A stretch of 64,000 nucleotides of DNA from Sphingomonas sp. Leaf67 (lineage in GTDB: Bacteria; Pseudomonadota; Alphaproteobacteria; Sphingomonadales; Sphingomonadaceae): positions 620,001 to 684,000 of the forward strand of contig NZ_LMLP01000001.1 in assembly GCF_001421965.1 (NCBI RefSeq), written 5' to 3'. Each line of letters starts with the position of its first letter. Positions within the stretch are counted from its first letter, which is position 1. The position numbers were made by a program, and so were the translations under genes. Shown here piece after piece: positions 52,555 to 62,017 of the stretch. Below the pieces are notes generated by a model. The model saw nothing but the letters and a program-made list of their open reading frames with translations. It searched no databases and was not told the DNA's origin.

Positions 52555-53136
52555 CTACGCCGCCTCCGGCAACACCTGGGTGACCACCGCCTCGGCAATT
52601 AGCCCGATCACCGCCCCGACCGCCACGTCGATCGGAAAGTGCGTCCCCCGCGGCACCTGAATCGCCGCCACCGCCGCCGCCCCGGCATAGGCTGGCCCGG
52701 CCGCATCCGGATATTCCCGCGCCACGGCCCGCGCGACCGCGACCGCACCCGCTGTATGCCCCGACGGAAACGAGTTCTGCGGCCCCTCGTCGGTATCGCC
52801 GGGCTTGGGCCGGTGATCCTCCCGGTCGCTGAACAGCTTCGGCCGCGCCCGGTCGACATTGGCCTTGATGACCGCCTTCGCCAGCGTCGCAAGGCCGTGG
52901 GCGGCCAGCATCCGAACCCCAGTCCGCGTCAGCCGGGCATCGCTCCGCCACAATCCTACCGCGATCGTGGTCAGGTTGATCGCGACCATCGGCGGCTGGT
53001 CGGCCACCTCACTGAGCATTCCGGCGAACTTCACCATCGGGTGATCGTGCAGTTCGCCCGCCACACCGCGACCCGCATCGATATCGGCATCGACCAGCCG
53101 CTTCGCCTGTTGTTTCGCCTTGCGCTTCTTGCCCAT
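52555..53136 (-). CDS. PAP2-superfamily phosphatase
   Basis: A 193-residue protein with the acid phosphatase motifs KANVDRARPK, NSFPSGHTAGAVAVARAV and VPRGTHFPIDVAVG, which hold the catalytic His and Arg residues. It has about four hydrophobic helices and a long basic N-terminus (MGKKRKAKQQAKRLVDAD). Members hydrolyse lipid phosphates such as undecaprenyl diphosphate or phosphatidate. The substrate is unknown. It is divergent from trmB across 71 bp. Confidence 0.9.
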   Translation of the reverse strand: MGKKRKAKQQAKRLVDADIDAGRGVAGELHDHPMVKFAGMLSEVADQPPMVAINLTTIAVGLWRSDARLTRTGVRMLAAHGLATLAKAVIKANVDRARPKLFSDREDHRPKPGDTDEGPQNSFPSGHTAGAVAVARAVAREYPDAAGPAYAGAAAVAAIQVPRGTHFPIDVAVGAVIGLIAEAVVTQVLPEAA

Positions 53137-53207
53137 GGTAACCGAACCACCGGCGGACGCGGAAGCTCCCTTGTCGGATCACCACCCCGCCGGGTAGGAG
53201 CGCGGCG

Positions 53208-53888
53208 ATGAACGATCCGACTACCATCCGCCGCCTCTATGGCCGTCGACAGGGGCACAAGCTGCGCGAGGGGCAGGCTTCGCTGGTCGAGCAACTGCTG
53301 CCCCGCGTATCGGTACCCGAAACCGGTCCGCTCGACTCGCGCACCCTGTTCGGCGACGATCGCCCGGTCGAGGTCGAGATCGGTTTCGGTGCCGGCGAAC
53401 ATCTGGCGGGTCAGGCATCGGCGCGGCCGGACCACGGTTTTGTCGGCTGCGAACCGTTCCTCAACGGCGTCGTCGGCGCGCTCAACCACATTCGCGACGG
53501 CGAATTGGCCAATGTCCGCCTGCACATGGGCGACGCGCTGGAGGTGATTGAACGCTTTCCCGACGCTTCGCTCGAACGCGTCTACCTGCTGCACCCCGAT
53601 CCCTGGCGCAAGGCGCGCCACGCCAAGCGACGCATGATGAACCACGGCCCGATGGACCTGATCGCCGCGAAACTGCGGCCGGACGGCGAGTTCCGGCTCG
53701 GCACCGACGATCCGACCTATTGCCGCTGGGCAATGATGATCATGGACCAGCGCCGCGACTTCGCATGGCAGGCGCAGACCGCCGCCGACTTTTTGACCCG
53801 CCCCGCCGACTGGCCGGAAACCCGCTACGAGCGCAAGGCACGGCGGCAGGGTCACGAAGTCTGGTATTTCCGGTACATCCGCCTCTAG
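53208..53888 (+). CDS. trmB: tRNA (guanine-N7-)-methyltransferase
   Basis: A 226-residue Rossmann methyltransferase making m7G46 in tRNA variable loops. The SAM site is [14 protein letters not shown], followed by [14 protein letters not shown] and the tRNA-contact motif [18 protein letters not shown] and [13 protein letters not shown]. Length is usual. Its 3' end overlaps the convergent pncB stop by 4 bp (53885-53888). Confidence 0.96.
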   Translation: MNDPTTIRRLYGRRQGHKLREGQASLVEQLLPRVSVPETGPLDSRTLFGDDRPVEVEIGFGAGEHLAGQASARPDHGFVGCEPFLNGVVGALNHIRDGELANVRLHMGDALEVIERFPDASLERVYLLHPDPWRKARHAKRRMMNHGPMDLIAAKLRPDGEFRLGTDDPTYCRWAMMIMDQRRDFAWQAQTAADFLTRPADWPETRYERKARRQGHEVWYFRYIRL

Positions 53889-55189
53889 ACCGCGACAGGG
53901 CTGGCCACCCGGCCATTCCCGCCGAAGATGCGCAGGTAGCGGGCGATATCGGCGGGATCGCCGGTCGCCTTGGCGGGGTTGTCGGACAGCTTGACCGCCG
54001 GGCGGCCATCGGCGCTGACGACCTTGCACACCAGCGAGATCGGCTCCAGCCCCTCACCGCCCAGCGGATCGCAGCCGCGAAAGTCGTTGGTGAGGTTGGT
54101 GCCCCAGCCGAAGCTCATGCGCACGCGTCCGTGAAAATGTTCATAGGTCGCGATGATGCTGTCGACGTCCATGCCGTCGGAAAAGATCAGCAATTTCGAG
54201 GCGGGATCGACGCCGCGTTCCTGCCACCAGCGCAGGATCTGCTCCCCGCCCTCGATCGGCGGCATGCTGTCGGGGCGGAAGCCGGTCCAGTCGGCCAGCC
54301 AGTCCGGGGCATCGCGCAGGAACGCGGCGGTGCCATAGGCGTCGGGCAAGGCGATCAGCAGGTTGCCGCCATAATGGCGTTGCCATTCCGCCAGCACGCG
54401 ATACGGCGCGGCAGCGATACCGGCATCGTCGTCGGCCAGCGCCGCTTCGACCATCGGCAGTTCGTGGGCGTTGGTGCCGATCGCCTCAACCCCGGCCTGC
54501 ATCGCCAGCAGCACGTTCGAGGTGCCGACGAACCGCGCGCCCAACCCCTCCTGCAAAGCCTCGACGCACCAGCGCTGCCACAGAAAGCCGTGCCGCCGCC
54601 GCGTGCCGAAGTCGGACAGGACCAGATCGGGCAGGACGCGCAGCCGCTCGACCTTGTCCCACAACCGCGCCTTTGCCCGCGCATAGGTGACGTCCAGCGC
54701 GAACCGGCCATGATCGCGCAGCGCCGCCCGCGCCCGCAATCCGTTGATGATCGTCAGCGCCGGGATTTCCCAGAGCGAGGTTTCGGCCCAGGCGCCTTCG
54801 AAATGTAGTTCATACTGTCCGTCGCGCACCGACAGATCATAGGCGGGCAGGCGAAACCGGCTCAACCAGTCGACGAAATCGGGTGAAAACATCCGCCGCA
54901 CGCCGTAAAAGCTGTTGCCGGCCAGCCAGATCAGTTCCTGTTTGGTGAAGCCGACCGTCCGGGCATGGTCGAGCTGCGCGCGCAATTCGGCTTCATCGAT
55001 CACCTCGGCCAGCCGCACCGATCTGCTCCGATTGATGACGGCAAAGGTCGCGTGGACGTCCGGATGAACCTCCCGGATCATCTGCACCATCAACAGCTTG
55101 TAGAAATCGGTGTCGAGCAGGCTGCGCACCACCGGGTCCAGCCGCCAGCCATGGTTCCATACCCGGGTCGCGATATCGGTCATCACCAT
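53885..55189 (-). CDS. pncB: Nicotinate phosphoribosyltransferase
   Basis: A 434-residue enzyme turning nicotinate plus PRPP into nicotinate mononucleotide (NAD salvage, Preiss-Handler route). Features: [15 protein letters not shown] at residue 24, [44 protein letters not shown] with the phosphorylated-type His, and [34 protein letters not shown]. Length and motifs match the bacterial PncB group. The ATG at 55189 has AAAGG nearby, 3 bp after the nrtR stop, so the two are one operon controlled by the operator at 55884-55920. Confidence 0.95.
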   Translation of the reverse strand: MVMTDIATRVWNHGWRLDPVVRSLLDTDFYKLLMVQMIREVHPDVHATFAVINRSRSVRLAEVIDEAELRAQLDHARTVGFTKQELIWLAGNSFYGVRRMFSPDFVDWLSRFRLPAYDLSVRDGQYELHFEGAWAETSLWEIPALTIINGLRARAALRDHGRFALDVTYARAKARLWDKVERLRVLPDLVLSDFGTRRRHGFLWQRWCVEALQEGLGARFVGTSNVLLAMQAGVEAIGTNAHELPMVEAALADDDAGIAAAPYRVLAEWQRHYGGNLLIALPDAYGTAAFLRDAPDWLADWTGFRPDSMPPIEGGEQILRWWQERGVDPASKLLIFSDGMDVDSIIATYEHFHGRVRMSFGWGTNLTNDFRGCDPLGGEGLEPISLVCKVVSADGRPAVKLSDNPAKATGDPADIARYLRIFGGNGRVASPVAV

Positions 55190-55192
55190 CGT

Positions 55193-55882
55193 TCAGCCTT
55201 TCGGAACATGGACATAGAGTTCGGCCGGGCGGAAGGCGCGCCCCGCCTCGAACGCGCCGGTCGCCCGCAACGCGCCGCGTTCGAGCATCCGGCGGCGAAA
55301 GGCCGGCTTGTTGAGCGGCCGTCCCAGCACCGCCTCATGGACCACCTGCAATTCGCGCAGGGTGAAGTGCTCCGGAACCAGCGCAAAGGCGTCGTCATCG
55401 ATCGTCCGGCGCAACTTGGCGATCGTCATCGCGATGATGTCGTCATGGTCGAACGCCAGCATGACCGCACCGCCATCGACCGTGATCGAGCCATCGGCGC
55501 CGATCGTCGCCAGACACTGGTCGGCATGGCGCGGTACCGTGGCCAGTCGCGCCGGCGTCAGCAGCGCGCGATGCGCGATCGCGATGATCCGCATGCGGGG
55601 GTCGCGGTTGATGGTGCCGAAGGCATGCACTTGTTCAACCGCGATGTCCGCCAGCCCCGCCTTTTGCCCCAGCACCCGCACCGCCGCCGCTTCGAGCGAT
55701 TCATCGATCGCGACGAAACCGCCGGGCAATGCCCAGCGTCCGACGAAAGGCGGCCGGGTTCGCCGCGTCAGCAATACGCAGGGGCAGCCACCCGCAACGC
55801 CCAACAGGACGCAATCGACGGTGATCGACGGCCGGGCATAGGCCGCCGGATCATCGCCGGTCAGGAGCGAAGGCTCTTCCAT
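55193..55882 (-). CDS. nrtR: NrtR-type Nudix-like transcriptional repressor of NAD metabolism
   Basis: A 229-residue regulator: an N-terminal Nudix-like domain (about 20-150) fused to a C-terminal winged helix (about 155-220, PEHFTLRELQVVHEAVLGRP...KPAFRRRMLER). The Nudix box begins normally (GGFVAIDESLEAAAVRVLGQKAGL) but has lost the REUXEE acidic set, as in NrtR proteins that sense ADP-ribose or NAD without hydrolysing it. The start at 55882 (MEEPSLLTGDD) matches the domain; the long upstream frame reaches into pncA. It adjoins pncB and opposes pncA across a perfect palindrome. Confidence 0.9.
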   Translation of the reverse strand: MEEPSLLTGDDPAAYARPSITVDCVLLGVAGGCPCVLLTRRTRPPFVGRWALPGGFVAIDESLEAAAVRVLGQKAGLADIAVEQVHAFGTINRDPRMRIIAIAHRALLTPARLATVPRHADQCLATIGADGSITVDGGAVMLAFDHDDIIAMTIAKLRRTIDDDAFALVPEHFTLRELQVVHEAVLGRPLNKPAFRRRMLERGALRATGAFEAGRAFRPAELYVHVPKG

Positions 55883-55883
55883 C

Positions 55884-55920
55884 CGCCTTGCATATATGCA
55901 TATAGGATATATGCAAGGCG
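55884..55920. promoter_or_regulatory. Perfect 14-bp inverted repeat, probable NrtR operator
   Basis: CGCCTTGCATATAT (55884-55897) and ATATATGCAAGGCG (55907-55920) are exact inverted copies around GCATATAGG. It lies between the divergent nrtR-pncB (start 55882) and pncA (start 55940), overlapping the nrtR leader. NrtR proteins bind such A+T-rich palindromes near their own operon. The site is the only strong palindrome here; direct binding is not shown. Confidence 0.8.
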
Positions 55921-55939
55921 AAGCCGAAGGAGACGGGCA

Positions 55940-56572
55940 ATGGTCGCGGTCATCATCGTCGTGGATACGCAGGCGGATTTCATCCTGCCGGACGGAGCGT
56001 TGCCGGTCCCCGACGCAGAAGCGATCGTCGCGCCGCTGGCCGCATGGTTGCAAACGCGGACCGCACGCGACACGGCCGCGGTCGTCTTCACCTACGACAC
56101 CCATTTCGTCGAAACCTATCCGACGAGCGCGGAGGCCGAACAATTCCCGATCCATTGCGTCCGGGGAGGCGCAGGCTGGCGTAACCTGCTGGATCCGTTG
56201 GCGATCGATCCCGCGATCCCGTGCCGGACGCTGGAGAAGGGCGTGTTCGACATGTGGGCGGAAGCCAACCTGCCGCTGTTCGATCCGCGCGCTGCCGCGC
56301 CACCGATCGACCGTGACGCCTTCTTCGCGGCCCTGCTTGACCGTGGCATCGACCAGGCGATCGTCGTCGGCGTCGCCGCCGATTACTGCGTCCGCTGGGC
56401 GATCGACGGCTTTGTCGCGCGCGGGTTTACGGTTTCCGTGCCGTCAGCGTTGACGCGCGGTATCGAGCGTACGATCGAACATGTCGTGGACCAGTATTTC
56501 ACGGGACGACCGGTTTCGACGCAAGCAGCGTTCCAAGTCCAGCTTCCTCAATCACTTGGTAATAATATTTGA
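55940..56572 (+). CDS. pncA: Nicotinamidase
   Basis: A 210-residue isochorismatase-fold enzyme that deamidates nicotinamide to nicotinate, the first step of salvage. The catalytic triad is in VVDTQADFIL (Asp), TLEKGVFDMW (Lys) and VGVAADYCVRWAIDG (Cys). AAGGAG is 7-8 nt before the ATG at 55940; the frame reaching back to 54965 is an artefact opposite pncB and nrtR. The C-terminus is Gln-rich and of ordinary length. It shares the operator with nrtR-pncB. Confidence 0.94.
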   Translation: MVAVIIVVDTQADFILPDGALPVPDAEAIVAPLAAWLQTRTARDTAAVVFTYDTHFVETYPTSAEAEQFPIHCVRGGAGWRNLLDPLAIDPAIPCRTLEKGVFDMWAEANLPLFDPRAAAPPIDRDAFFAALLDRGIDQAIVVGVAADYCVRWAIDGFVARGFTVSVPSALTRGIERTIEHVVDQYFTGRPVSTQAAFQVQLPQSLGNNI

Positions 56573-56628
56573 TGCATGTTAGGTGGAATGCGCCGCTATC
56601 GAACGACAGTGGGAACAAGGGTTGATCG

Positions 56629-57252
56629 ATGACGCATATTCTTGTCGCTGACGACCATCCGATGTGCGCCACCGCGCTCGGCATGGCGGCACGCGCGGTC
56701 GATCCGACCGTGACCAAGGATTGCGCGACGACCCTTGCCGAAGCGGAAAGCCTTGTTCGGCAAAAGAATTACGATCTCGTCCTGCTCGATCTCATGCTGC
56801 CGGACGTGCAGGGGTTCGCCGGACTTGCCCTGCTGCGTGCAGTGCGGCCATCGGCGACGATCGCGATCGTATCCGGCCGGGAGGAGCCGACCGTGATCGC
56901 ACAGGCGCGCGCCCTCGGCGCGCAGGGTTTCATTCCCAAATCATCCTCGATCGACCAGATGATGGATGCCATCCGCAGTCTGCTGTCCGGCAAGCACTGG
57001 GTTCCGGCCGGTGTCGAGGACATGCCGCACGCCGATCCGCGTATCGATCTGGCCGAACGGATGGGGACGCTTTCGATCGCCCAGTTGCGCGTGCTGCGCG
57101 CGATCGCCAACGGCCACCAGAACAAGCAGATCGCCTATGACCTGCAACTGGCCGAACCGACCGTCAAATCGCACCTGTCAGCGATTTTTCGCAAACTGGG
57201 CGTGACGAACCGGACGCAGGCGGTTCTGGCGCTACAGGCGTTCGACGCCTGA
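56629..57252 (+). CDS. Response regulator, receiver plus LuxR-type HTH
   Basis: A 207-residue NarL/FixJ-like regulator. The receiver domain has the acidic pair DD in LVADDHP, the phosphorylation site Asp54 (LVLLDLMLPDVQG) and the Lys in GFIPKSSS. The LuxR HTH near the end reads GHQNKQIAYDLQLAEPTVKSHLSAIFRKLGVTNRTQAVL. It starts at 56629 and faces the hybrid kinase gene, which ends 241 bp away; phosphate transfer from that kinase is likely. Target genes are unknown. Confidence 0.93.
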   Translation: MTHILVADDHPMCATALGMAARAVDPTVTKDCATTLAEAESLVRQKNYDLVLLDLMLPDVQGFAGLALLRAVRPSATIAIVSGREEPTVIAQARALGAQGFIPKSSSIDQMMDAIRSLLSGKHWVPAGVEDMPHADPRIDLAERMGTLSIAQLRVLRAIANGHQNKQIAYDLQLAEPTVKSHLSAIFRKLGVTNRTQAVLALQAFDA

Positions 57253-57311
57253 AGCCGCTTCCGGCCACGCTGGGGCATCGGTATCGCCCCGTGGATGAGC
57301 ACTGACGCGGG

Positions 57312-57331
57312 GTCCGTTTTCGATCGGAAAC
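57312..57331. repeat. Near-perfect palindrome between regulator and kinase genes
   Basis: CCGTTTTCGATCGGAAACGG lies in the 241-bp gap 57253-57493 between convergent genes, with one mismatched pair. The longer stretch reads GTCCGTTTTCGATCGGAAAC then GGCC. It could be a bidirectional terminator hairpin, though no T-run follows. The rest of the gap has nothing recognised. Confidence 0.4.
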
Positions 57332-57493
57332 GGCCGGGCCACCTGTTCTTCTCGTCAATCCGAGCGTGCCTGCGGAGGCGACCCGGTCCTGCTCGTAAGG
57401 AAAAGCGGCACCCCAATCCCGTCCGGAACGACCATCGCCGTCGTGGTTCAAGGTCGACAGGTCCTTCGCGCACTCCGCCCAAAGCACCGGCGG

Positions 57494-60400
57494 TCAGACC
57501 GGTTCGGCCATCGCACGCTGGGCCGCCTCGATCACCGCGGTCGCACAACGATCGATCTCGTCCAGCGCCGCCGGATCGATCGTTGCGTCGTCCTGCGCGT
57601 CCTCGATCGCCTGCAACGCCGCGACCAGTTCGATCGCCCCCATGTTGGCTGCGGCTCCGCGCAGCGCATGGGCTTCCCGCCGGGCGAGGTGGATGCGGTC
57701 ATGTCCGACCAGCGTGCGCAGCCGCGCCGGGGTCCGCGCCGCATCCTCGATCAACAGCGTCAGCAACGTGTCGCGCTGCGCCGTTCCGAGTGCGCTGGTG
57801 ATCGATTGAATGCGGTGGGGGTCGATGGCACCGGGCGAGGGGATGATCGGACGTTTGGCAGGCATCGCCACCTGGTCGAGCACGGCGCGTAGTTGCGGTA
57901 CGTCGACCGGCTTGGCGAGGATACCATTCATCCCGGCGCGAAGGATCTCGGCGCGGCGTTCGGTCGAAAGATCGGCGGTCAACGCATGGATCGGCACGCC
58001 GGCCCCCGCGCCGCTCCACGCCCGGATCGCGCGCGTCGCGGCGATCCCGTCCATCACCGGCATCTGTACGTCCATCAACACGACATCGACCGGATTGCCC
58101 GCCGCCGCCGTGACATACTCGACCGCGCGTGCGCCATTTTCGACGGCAATGACGTGATGCCCCAGCCTCCGCACGATTTCCGCGATCAGATAGCGATTGG
58201 TATCGTTATCCTCGGCAACGAGGACGGTCGATGCCGTCATCCGCCCCCCCGCCGGCGTTGCGTCCGATCCGGGTACGGGCGCATCCACCGACAGTCCGAC
58301 CTGTCCGGCGGCCGGCAGTGGCAGGTGGAACCAGAAGCGTGAGCCGGTGCCGGGGCGGCTGACGACGCCGATGGTGCCGTTCATCGATTCGACCAGCATC
58401 CGGCTGATGCTGAGGCCCAGTCCGGTGCCGCCATAGCTGCGGGTGGTCGAGGCGTCGGCCTGGACGAAGGGTTCGAAGATCGCATCCAGTCGGTCGTCGC
58501 GGATACCGACCCCGGTATCGGCTACCTCGAACCGCCAGCAATCGCCGGCTTCGCGCGTCGCAGTGATGCGGACCGATCCGTGCCGGGTGAATTTTATCGC
58601 ATTGCCGACCAGATTGGTCAGCACGCGTTGCAGCCGCGCCGGATCGCCGATGACCCGCGCATCGGGTACGTCGAAGTCGAGCGACACGGCGTGATGCTTG
58701 GCTTCGGCCGCGAACATGCCAGTCACCGTCGCGAGCAGTTCGCGCGGTTCGAACATGATCGCCTCGGGCTGGCTATGCCCCCCTTCCAGTTTCGAGAAGG
58801 TCAGAACGTCGTCGACGATATCGGACAAGGTCCGGCCCGCCTGTTCGAGCGAGTCGAGATGCCGCATCCGCTGGACCCGGTCGGGTGTGTCGCGCAACAG
58901 CTGTGCAGCGGCGAGGATCGAGGTCAGCGGGGTGCGGATCTCGTGGCTGATCGTCGCGGTGAACGTCGCCTTGGCGGCGAGCGCGCGTTCGGCATCCTCG
59001 CGCGCCGCGCGAAGATCGGTCATCACCGCGACCTGTTCGGTCGTATCCTGCAACACGCCGAACAGGCCGACCAATTCCGCCCCCTGCCCCCGTTCGGCCT
59101 GTCCGCGCGACGCCACCCAGCGGATCGCGCCATCGGGCCGGATCAGCCGGGCGTCGAAGGCGAACGATCCGCCGGTCGTGATCGCCCGGTCGATCTGGGC
59201 CCGGACCCGTTCCCGGTCGTCGGGATGGTACAAGTCGAGCGACTCATCCAGCGACGGTTCCTCGCCCGGCGGCAGACCATGAATGCGAAATATCTCCGGC
59301 GACCACAGGTTACGCCTGTCCGTCAGATTCAGTCGCCAGTGGCCGAGCCGAGCCGCGCTTTCGGCCATGGCGAGCAACCGTTGCTGCTCCTCCAGCTGGG
59401 TGACCGATTCGATCGCCCTGCTCTCGGCCGCCCGCCGCTCGCCGATGTCGCGGATCGAGCCGATCAGCTCGCAATTATGGCGGCTGTCGCCGATCAGGCG
59501 GAACGCCCCCTCCAGCCAGACATAGTGACCGTCGCGGTGCTGCATGCGGTAGCGAAAGACAGTGCTTTCGCCGCCGGGGACCAGCGCATAGGTCTGGCGG
59601 CGGACGCGGTTGCGATCGTCGGGATGGATCGGTGCATAGGGCGTGCGCGCGATCATCTCCTCCGGCGTATAGCCCAGCAGGCGCAGCGACGCCGGGGAAG
59701 CGTAGCGGCGGATGCCGTCGCGACCGACGCGGACGATCAGGTCGGTCGAATAGTCGGTCAGCATCCGCAATTGTCGTTCATTGTCGCGGATCTCGTTCAT
59801 CGCCAGCGACTGTTCGTAGAGGAGCGAGGCAACCGGAAAGCTGGTCATCGCGATGATGCCGATGAGCAGCTGCAGGAAGAGGACCCGGTCGGCGACCGAG
59901 TCGAACGCGGCGACGATCGGCCCGATCCCGTTAAGCGTACCGATGGTCGCGATGGTGCCGATAATCAGGATCGAGGCCGACACGCCGACGAAGCGCGACA
60001 GCAGCGCGGCGAACACGCCGCAGGGTAGCAACAGGAACAGCGAGGGGTTGCCGCTGGTGCAAAAGACCACCAGCGCGGCGATCGTCGACATCGCGACCGG
60101 CAGCGCGAGCGTCGGCGACAGGATGCTGAGTTCCTCCGCCAGCGCGCGTCGCGTCGCCTTCAGCGCCGGCAGGAGGACGATCAGCCCCATGGCGATGGCC
60201 GCAAACCACTGGACCGCATGGTAGGGGACGACCACGCCGTGCAGGAACCAGCCGAACACCTCGGCCAGCAGGGTGCTGACCGTAGCACCGATGAACGCGG
60301 TCACGATCACCAGCCCATAGCCGCGCAACGACCGGGGATCGGGATCGAACCGCCGCAACAGTCCGGCGACCAGCAGGATGACCACGGCGTCGATCGACGC

Positions 60401-60751
60401 ATAGACGATCAGCGGCAGCAGCGGCAGCCCGACGAACACTCCCGCGGCGACCAGCGTGACAACGGTGATGACCGTAATGCTCGGCCAACGCCTGACCGGA
60501 CGTCGCGTCAGCGTGGCGACCGCGATCGGCGTGGCCGGCCAGATCAGCAACGCCCCTTGCAACAGCGGCACGACCCCCAGGGTCAGTGCGGTCACGAGGA
60601 ACAGGATCGCCACGTAGCGGGGCATGTCGATCGGCGGCTGGACCACCGGGCGGCGCATATCACGCCGCGGCCAATGGTCGTCGACCGGCCGCTGCGGCGC
60701 ACCGGGCCGAACCGGCGCGTCGGGCGATGGGGTTGGCGATTGGCCGGTCAT
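57494..60751 (-). CDS. MASE1-type hybrid sensor histidine kinase with REC and Hpt domains
   Basis: A 1085-residue membrane kinase. Residues about 44-330 form a MASE1-like set of helices. Two PAS domains follow (ASPASLRLLGYTPEEMI; LGHWRLNLTDRRNLWSPEIF). HisKA carries His603 (ATISHEIRTPLTS), then HATPase_c (NLVGNAIKFTRHG, DTGVGIRDDRL, GGTGLGLSIS). The receiver has Asp894 (VVLMDVQMPVMDG) and the C-terminal Hpt has His1028 (EAHALRGAAANMG). This is a complete His-Asp-His chain in one protein, and the convergent LuxR-type regulator can be the last Asp. The sensed signal is unknown. MASE1 proteins usually sense membrane or small-molecule cues. Confidence 0.93.
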   Translation of the reverse strand: MTGQSPTPSPDAPVRPGAPQRPVDDHWPRRDMRRPVVQPPIDMPRYVAILFLVTALTLGVVPLLQGALLIWPATPIAVATLTRRPVRRWPSITVITVVTLVAAGVFVGLPLLPLIVYASIDAVVILLVAGLLRRFDPDPRSLRGYGLVIVTAFIGATVSTLLAEVFGWFLHGVVVPYHAVQWFAAIAMGLIVLLPALKATRRALAEELSILSPTLALPVAMSTIAALVVFCTSGNPSLFLLLPCGVFAALLSRFVGVSASILIIGTIATIGTLNGIGPIVAAFDSVADRVLFLQLLIGIIAMTSFPVASLLYEQSLAMNEIRDNERQLRMLTDYSTDLIVRVGRDGIRRYASPASLRLLGYTPEEMIARTPYAPIHPDDRNRVRRQTYALVPGGESTVFRYRMQHRDGHYVWLEGAFRLIGDSRHNCELIGSIRDIGERRAAESRAIESVTQLEEQQRLLAMAESAARLGHWRLNLTDRRNLWSPEIFRIHGLPPGEEPSLDESLDLYHPDDRERVRAQIDRAITTGGSFAFDARLIRPDGAIRWVASRGQAERGQGAELVGLFGVLQDTTEQVAVMTDLRAAREDAERALAAKATFTATISHEIRTPLTSILAAAQLLRDTPDRVQRMRHLDSLEQAGRTLSDIVDDVLTFSKLEGGHSQPEAIMFEPRELLATVTGMFAAEAKHHAVSLDFDVPDARVIGDPARLQRVLTNLVGNAIKFTRHGSVRITATREAGDCWRFEVADTGVGIRDDRLDAIFEPFVQADASTTRSYGGTGLGLSISRMLVESMNGTIGVVSRPGTGSRFWFHLPLPAAGQVGLSVDAPVPGSDATPAGGRMTASTVLVAEDNDTNRYLIAEIVRRLGHHVIAVENGARAVEYVTAAAGNPVDVVLMDVQMPVMDGIAATRAIRAWSGAGAGVPIHALTADLSTERRAEILRAGMNGILAKPVDVPQLRAVLDQVAMPAKRPIIPSPGAIDPHRIQSITSALGTAQRDTLLTLLIEDAARTPARLRTLVGHDRIHLARREAHALRGAAANMGAIELVAALQAIEDAQDDATIDPAALDEIDRCATAVIEAAQRAMAEPV

Positions 60752-60835
60752 GCTAGATCATCTGTCCGTTTGCGGAAGGTCCCGATGTTGACCGATCCGT
60801 GGCCCCACGGCAACGTAGGTACGAAGCCGCTGATC

Positions 60836-61933
60836 CTAGCCATTCCCGGACCGCGCCGATCCGGATCGCGCCCAGCGTCGCGCCAGCACGCGTCCGGCAA
60901 GGGCCGGCAGGCCGGGCCGCAGGAACAGCCAGTCGCGGATCGCCGGCCCCCGTTCGGCACCGATCAGCCCCTTATACCCGCTGTCGCCGGCACCCCAGTC
61001 GACATGGGTGACGCCGTCGGCGACGGCGCGGACGAGGTTGCGGTAATAAAGCAGCCGCCCCGGCGAGCGCTGGCCGTAGGTCGCGTCATAGCTGTTGGCG
61101 ACCGCATATTTGTGCTGGCCGGCATTGATATCGAACGAGAAGGCGGCGGGCTTTCCGTCCATCCGGAGCAGCGCGATCCACATCATGCCCGCCAGCACCG
61201 GATCGGTCGCCGCCGCCCGCCAGAATCGACCATGGCCGGTCTCGGTAAATTTGGCGTCGCGACCATCGGTGCGGTCGGCAAGCCAGCTCGCTGTCTCGAT
61301 CGTGGCGAGATCGTCGAACAGACCGGACTGCCAGTCCGCGCCGCTGGCGAACGACCAGTCGGGAGTGCCGAGCGCCGCCAGATGCTTTTCGTTGAAGCGA
61401 TTCTTGCGCAGCGTCGACAGCCGCGGCCAGACGCCTTCGGCCTGCTGCGCAGCGATGTCGAGCAGATAGCTGTCGGCGATGAAGCGCGGCAGGGCGCGCC
61501 AGCCACCGGCGCGCGCCGCGTCCAGCAGCCCGGCGAGCATCGGATCACCGTCATAGACCGGTCCCAGCCGGAACCCGCGCACCTGCCGCCCCGCTTCGTC
61601 CAGCAGCGCGGCGAAATCGCCCGGCCCGGCATCCTGCGCGACGGGGCCGCTGCGGAACGGCCAGTAGCTGCCGGGCACCTGCGCCATCCGCAACGGCGCC
61701 GGTCCCAGTCCGATCAGCGGCAGCGCCGCCATCGCCTGCCCGCCACGTTCGACCAGCAGCGTCCGCGCCGTACCGCCATAGGCGTCGATCGCCGCCGCAT
61801 ACCATCGGCGGCGCAGGAAGCGGTGGGTTGGCGCGGCCGACGCGGTGACGGCATCGATCGCATCGGGCAATCCGGCGATCATCCGGGCAATGGAGGGGGA
61901 AGCGGGCGACAACATGGGCGGCATCATGCCCAT
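60836..61933 (-). CDS. GNAT/FemAB-like acyltransferase (Acetyltransf_6 type)
   Basis: A 365-residue protein with a long basic N-terminal half and the C-terminal fold of the BcsL/CelD-like or FemAB-type acyltransferases (KNRFNEKHLAAL, FSFDINAGQHKYAVANSYDATYGQRSPGRLLYYRNLVRAVADG, DWGAGDSGYKGLIGAE). The GQ..PG..L-y motif matches the acetyl-CoA or aminoacyl-acceptor region of this group, which acylates polysaccharides or peptides. The start is uncertain: MLSPASPS at 61915 or the first ATG at 61933. It is divergent from the DUF2721 gene. Confidence 0.75.
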   Translation of the reverse strand: MGMMPPMLSPASPSIARMIAGLPDAIDAVTASAAPTHRFLRRRWYAAAIDAYGGTARTLLVERGGQAMAALPLIGLGPAPLRMAQVPGSYWPFRSGPVAQDAGPGDFAALLDEAGRQVRGFRLGPVYDGDPMLAGLLDAARAGGWRALPRFIADSYLLDIAAQQAEGVWPRLSTLRKNRFNEKHLAALGTPDWSFASGADWQSGLFDDLATIETASWLADRTDGRDAKFTETGHGRFWRAAATDPVLAGMMWIALLRMDGKPAAFSFDINAGQHKYAVANSYDATYGQRSPGRLLYYRNLVRAVADGVTHVDWGAGDSGYKGLIGAERGPAIRDWLFLRPGLPALAGRVLARRWARSGSARSGNG

Positions 61934-62017
61934 AACCGGTTACGATTGGGTAGCGATCCCGGGTTGCGCACGCCACACGACCTTGCCCGGTCCGGTCCGC
62001 CGCTGCATAGCAAGCGC

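Noticed and set aside
54965..55939. Upstream extension of the pncA reading frame through pncB and nrtR
   Set aside because: It is antisense to two firmly recognised genes, and the ribosome site plus isochorismatase start both fall at 55940.
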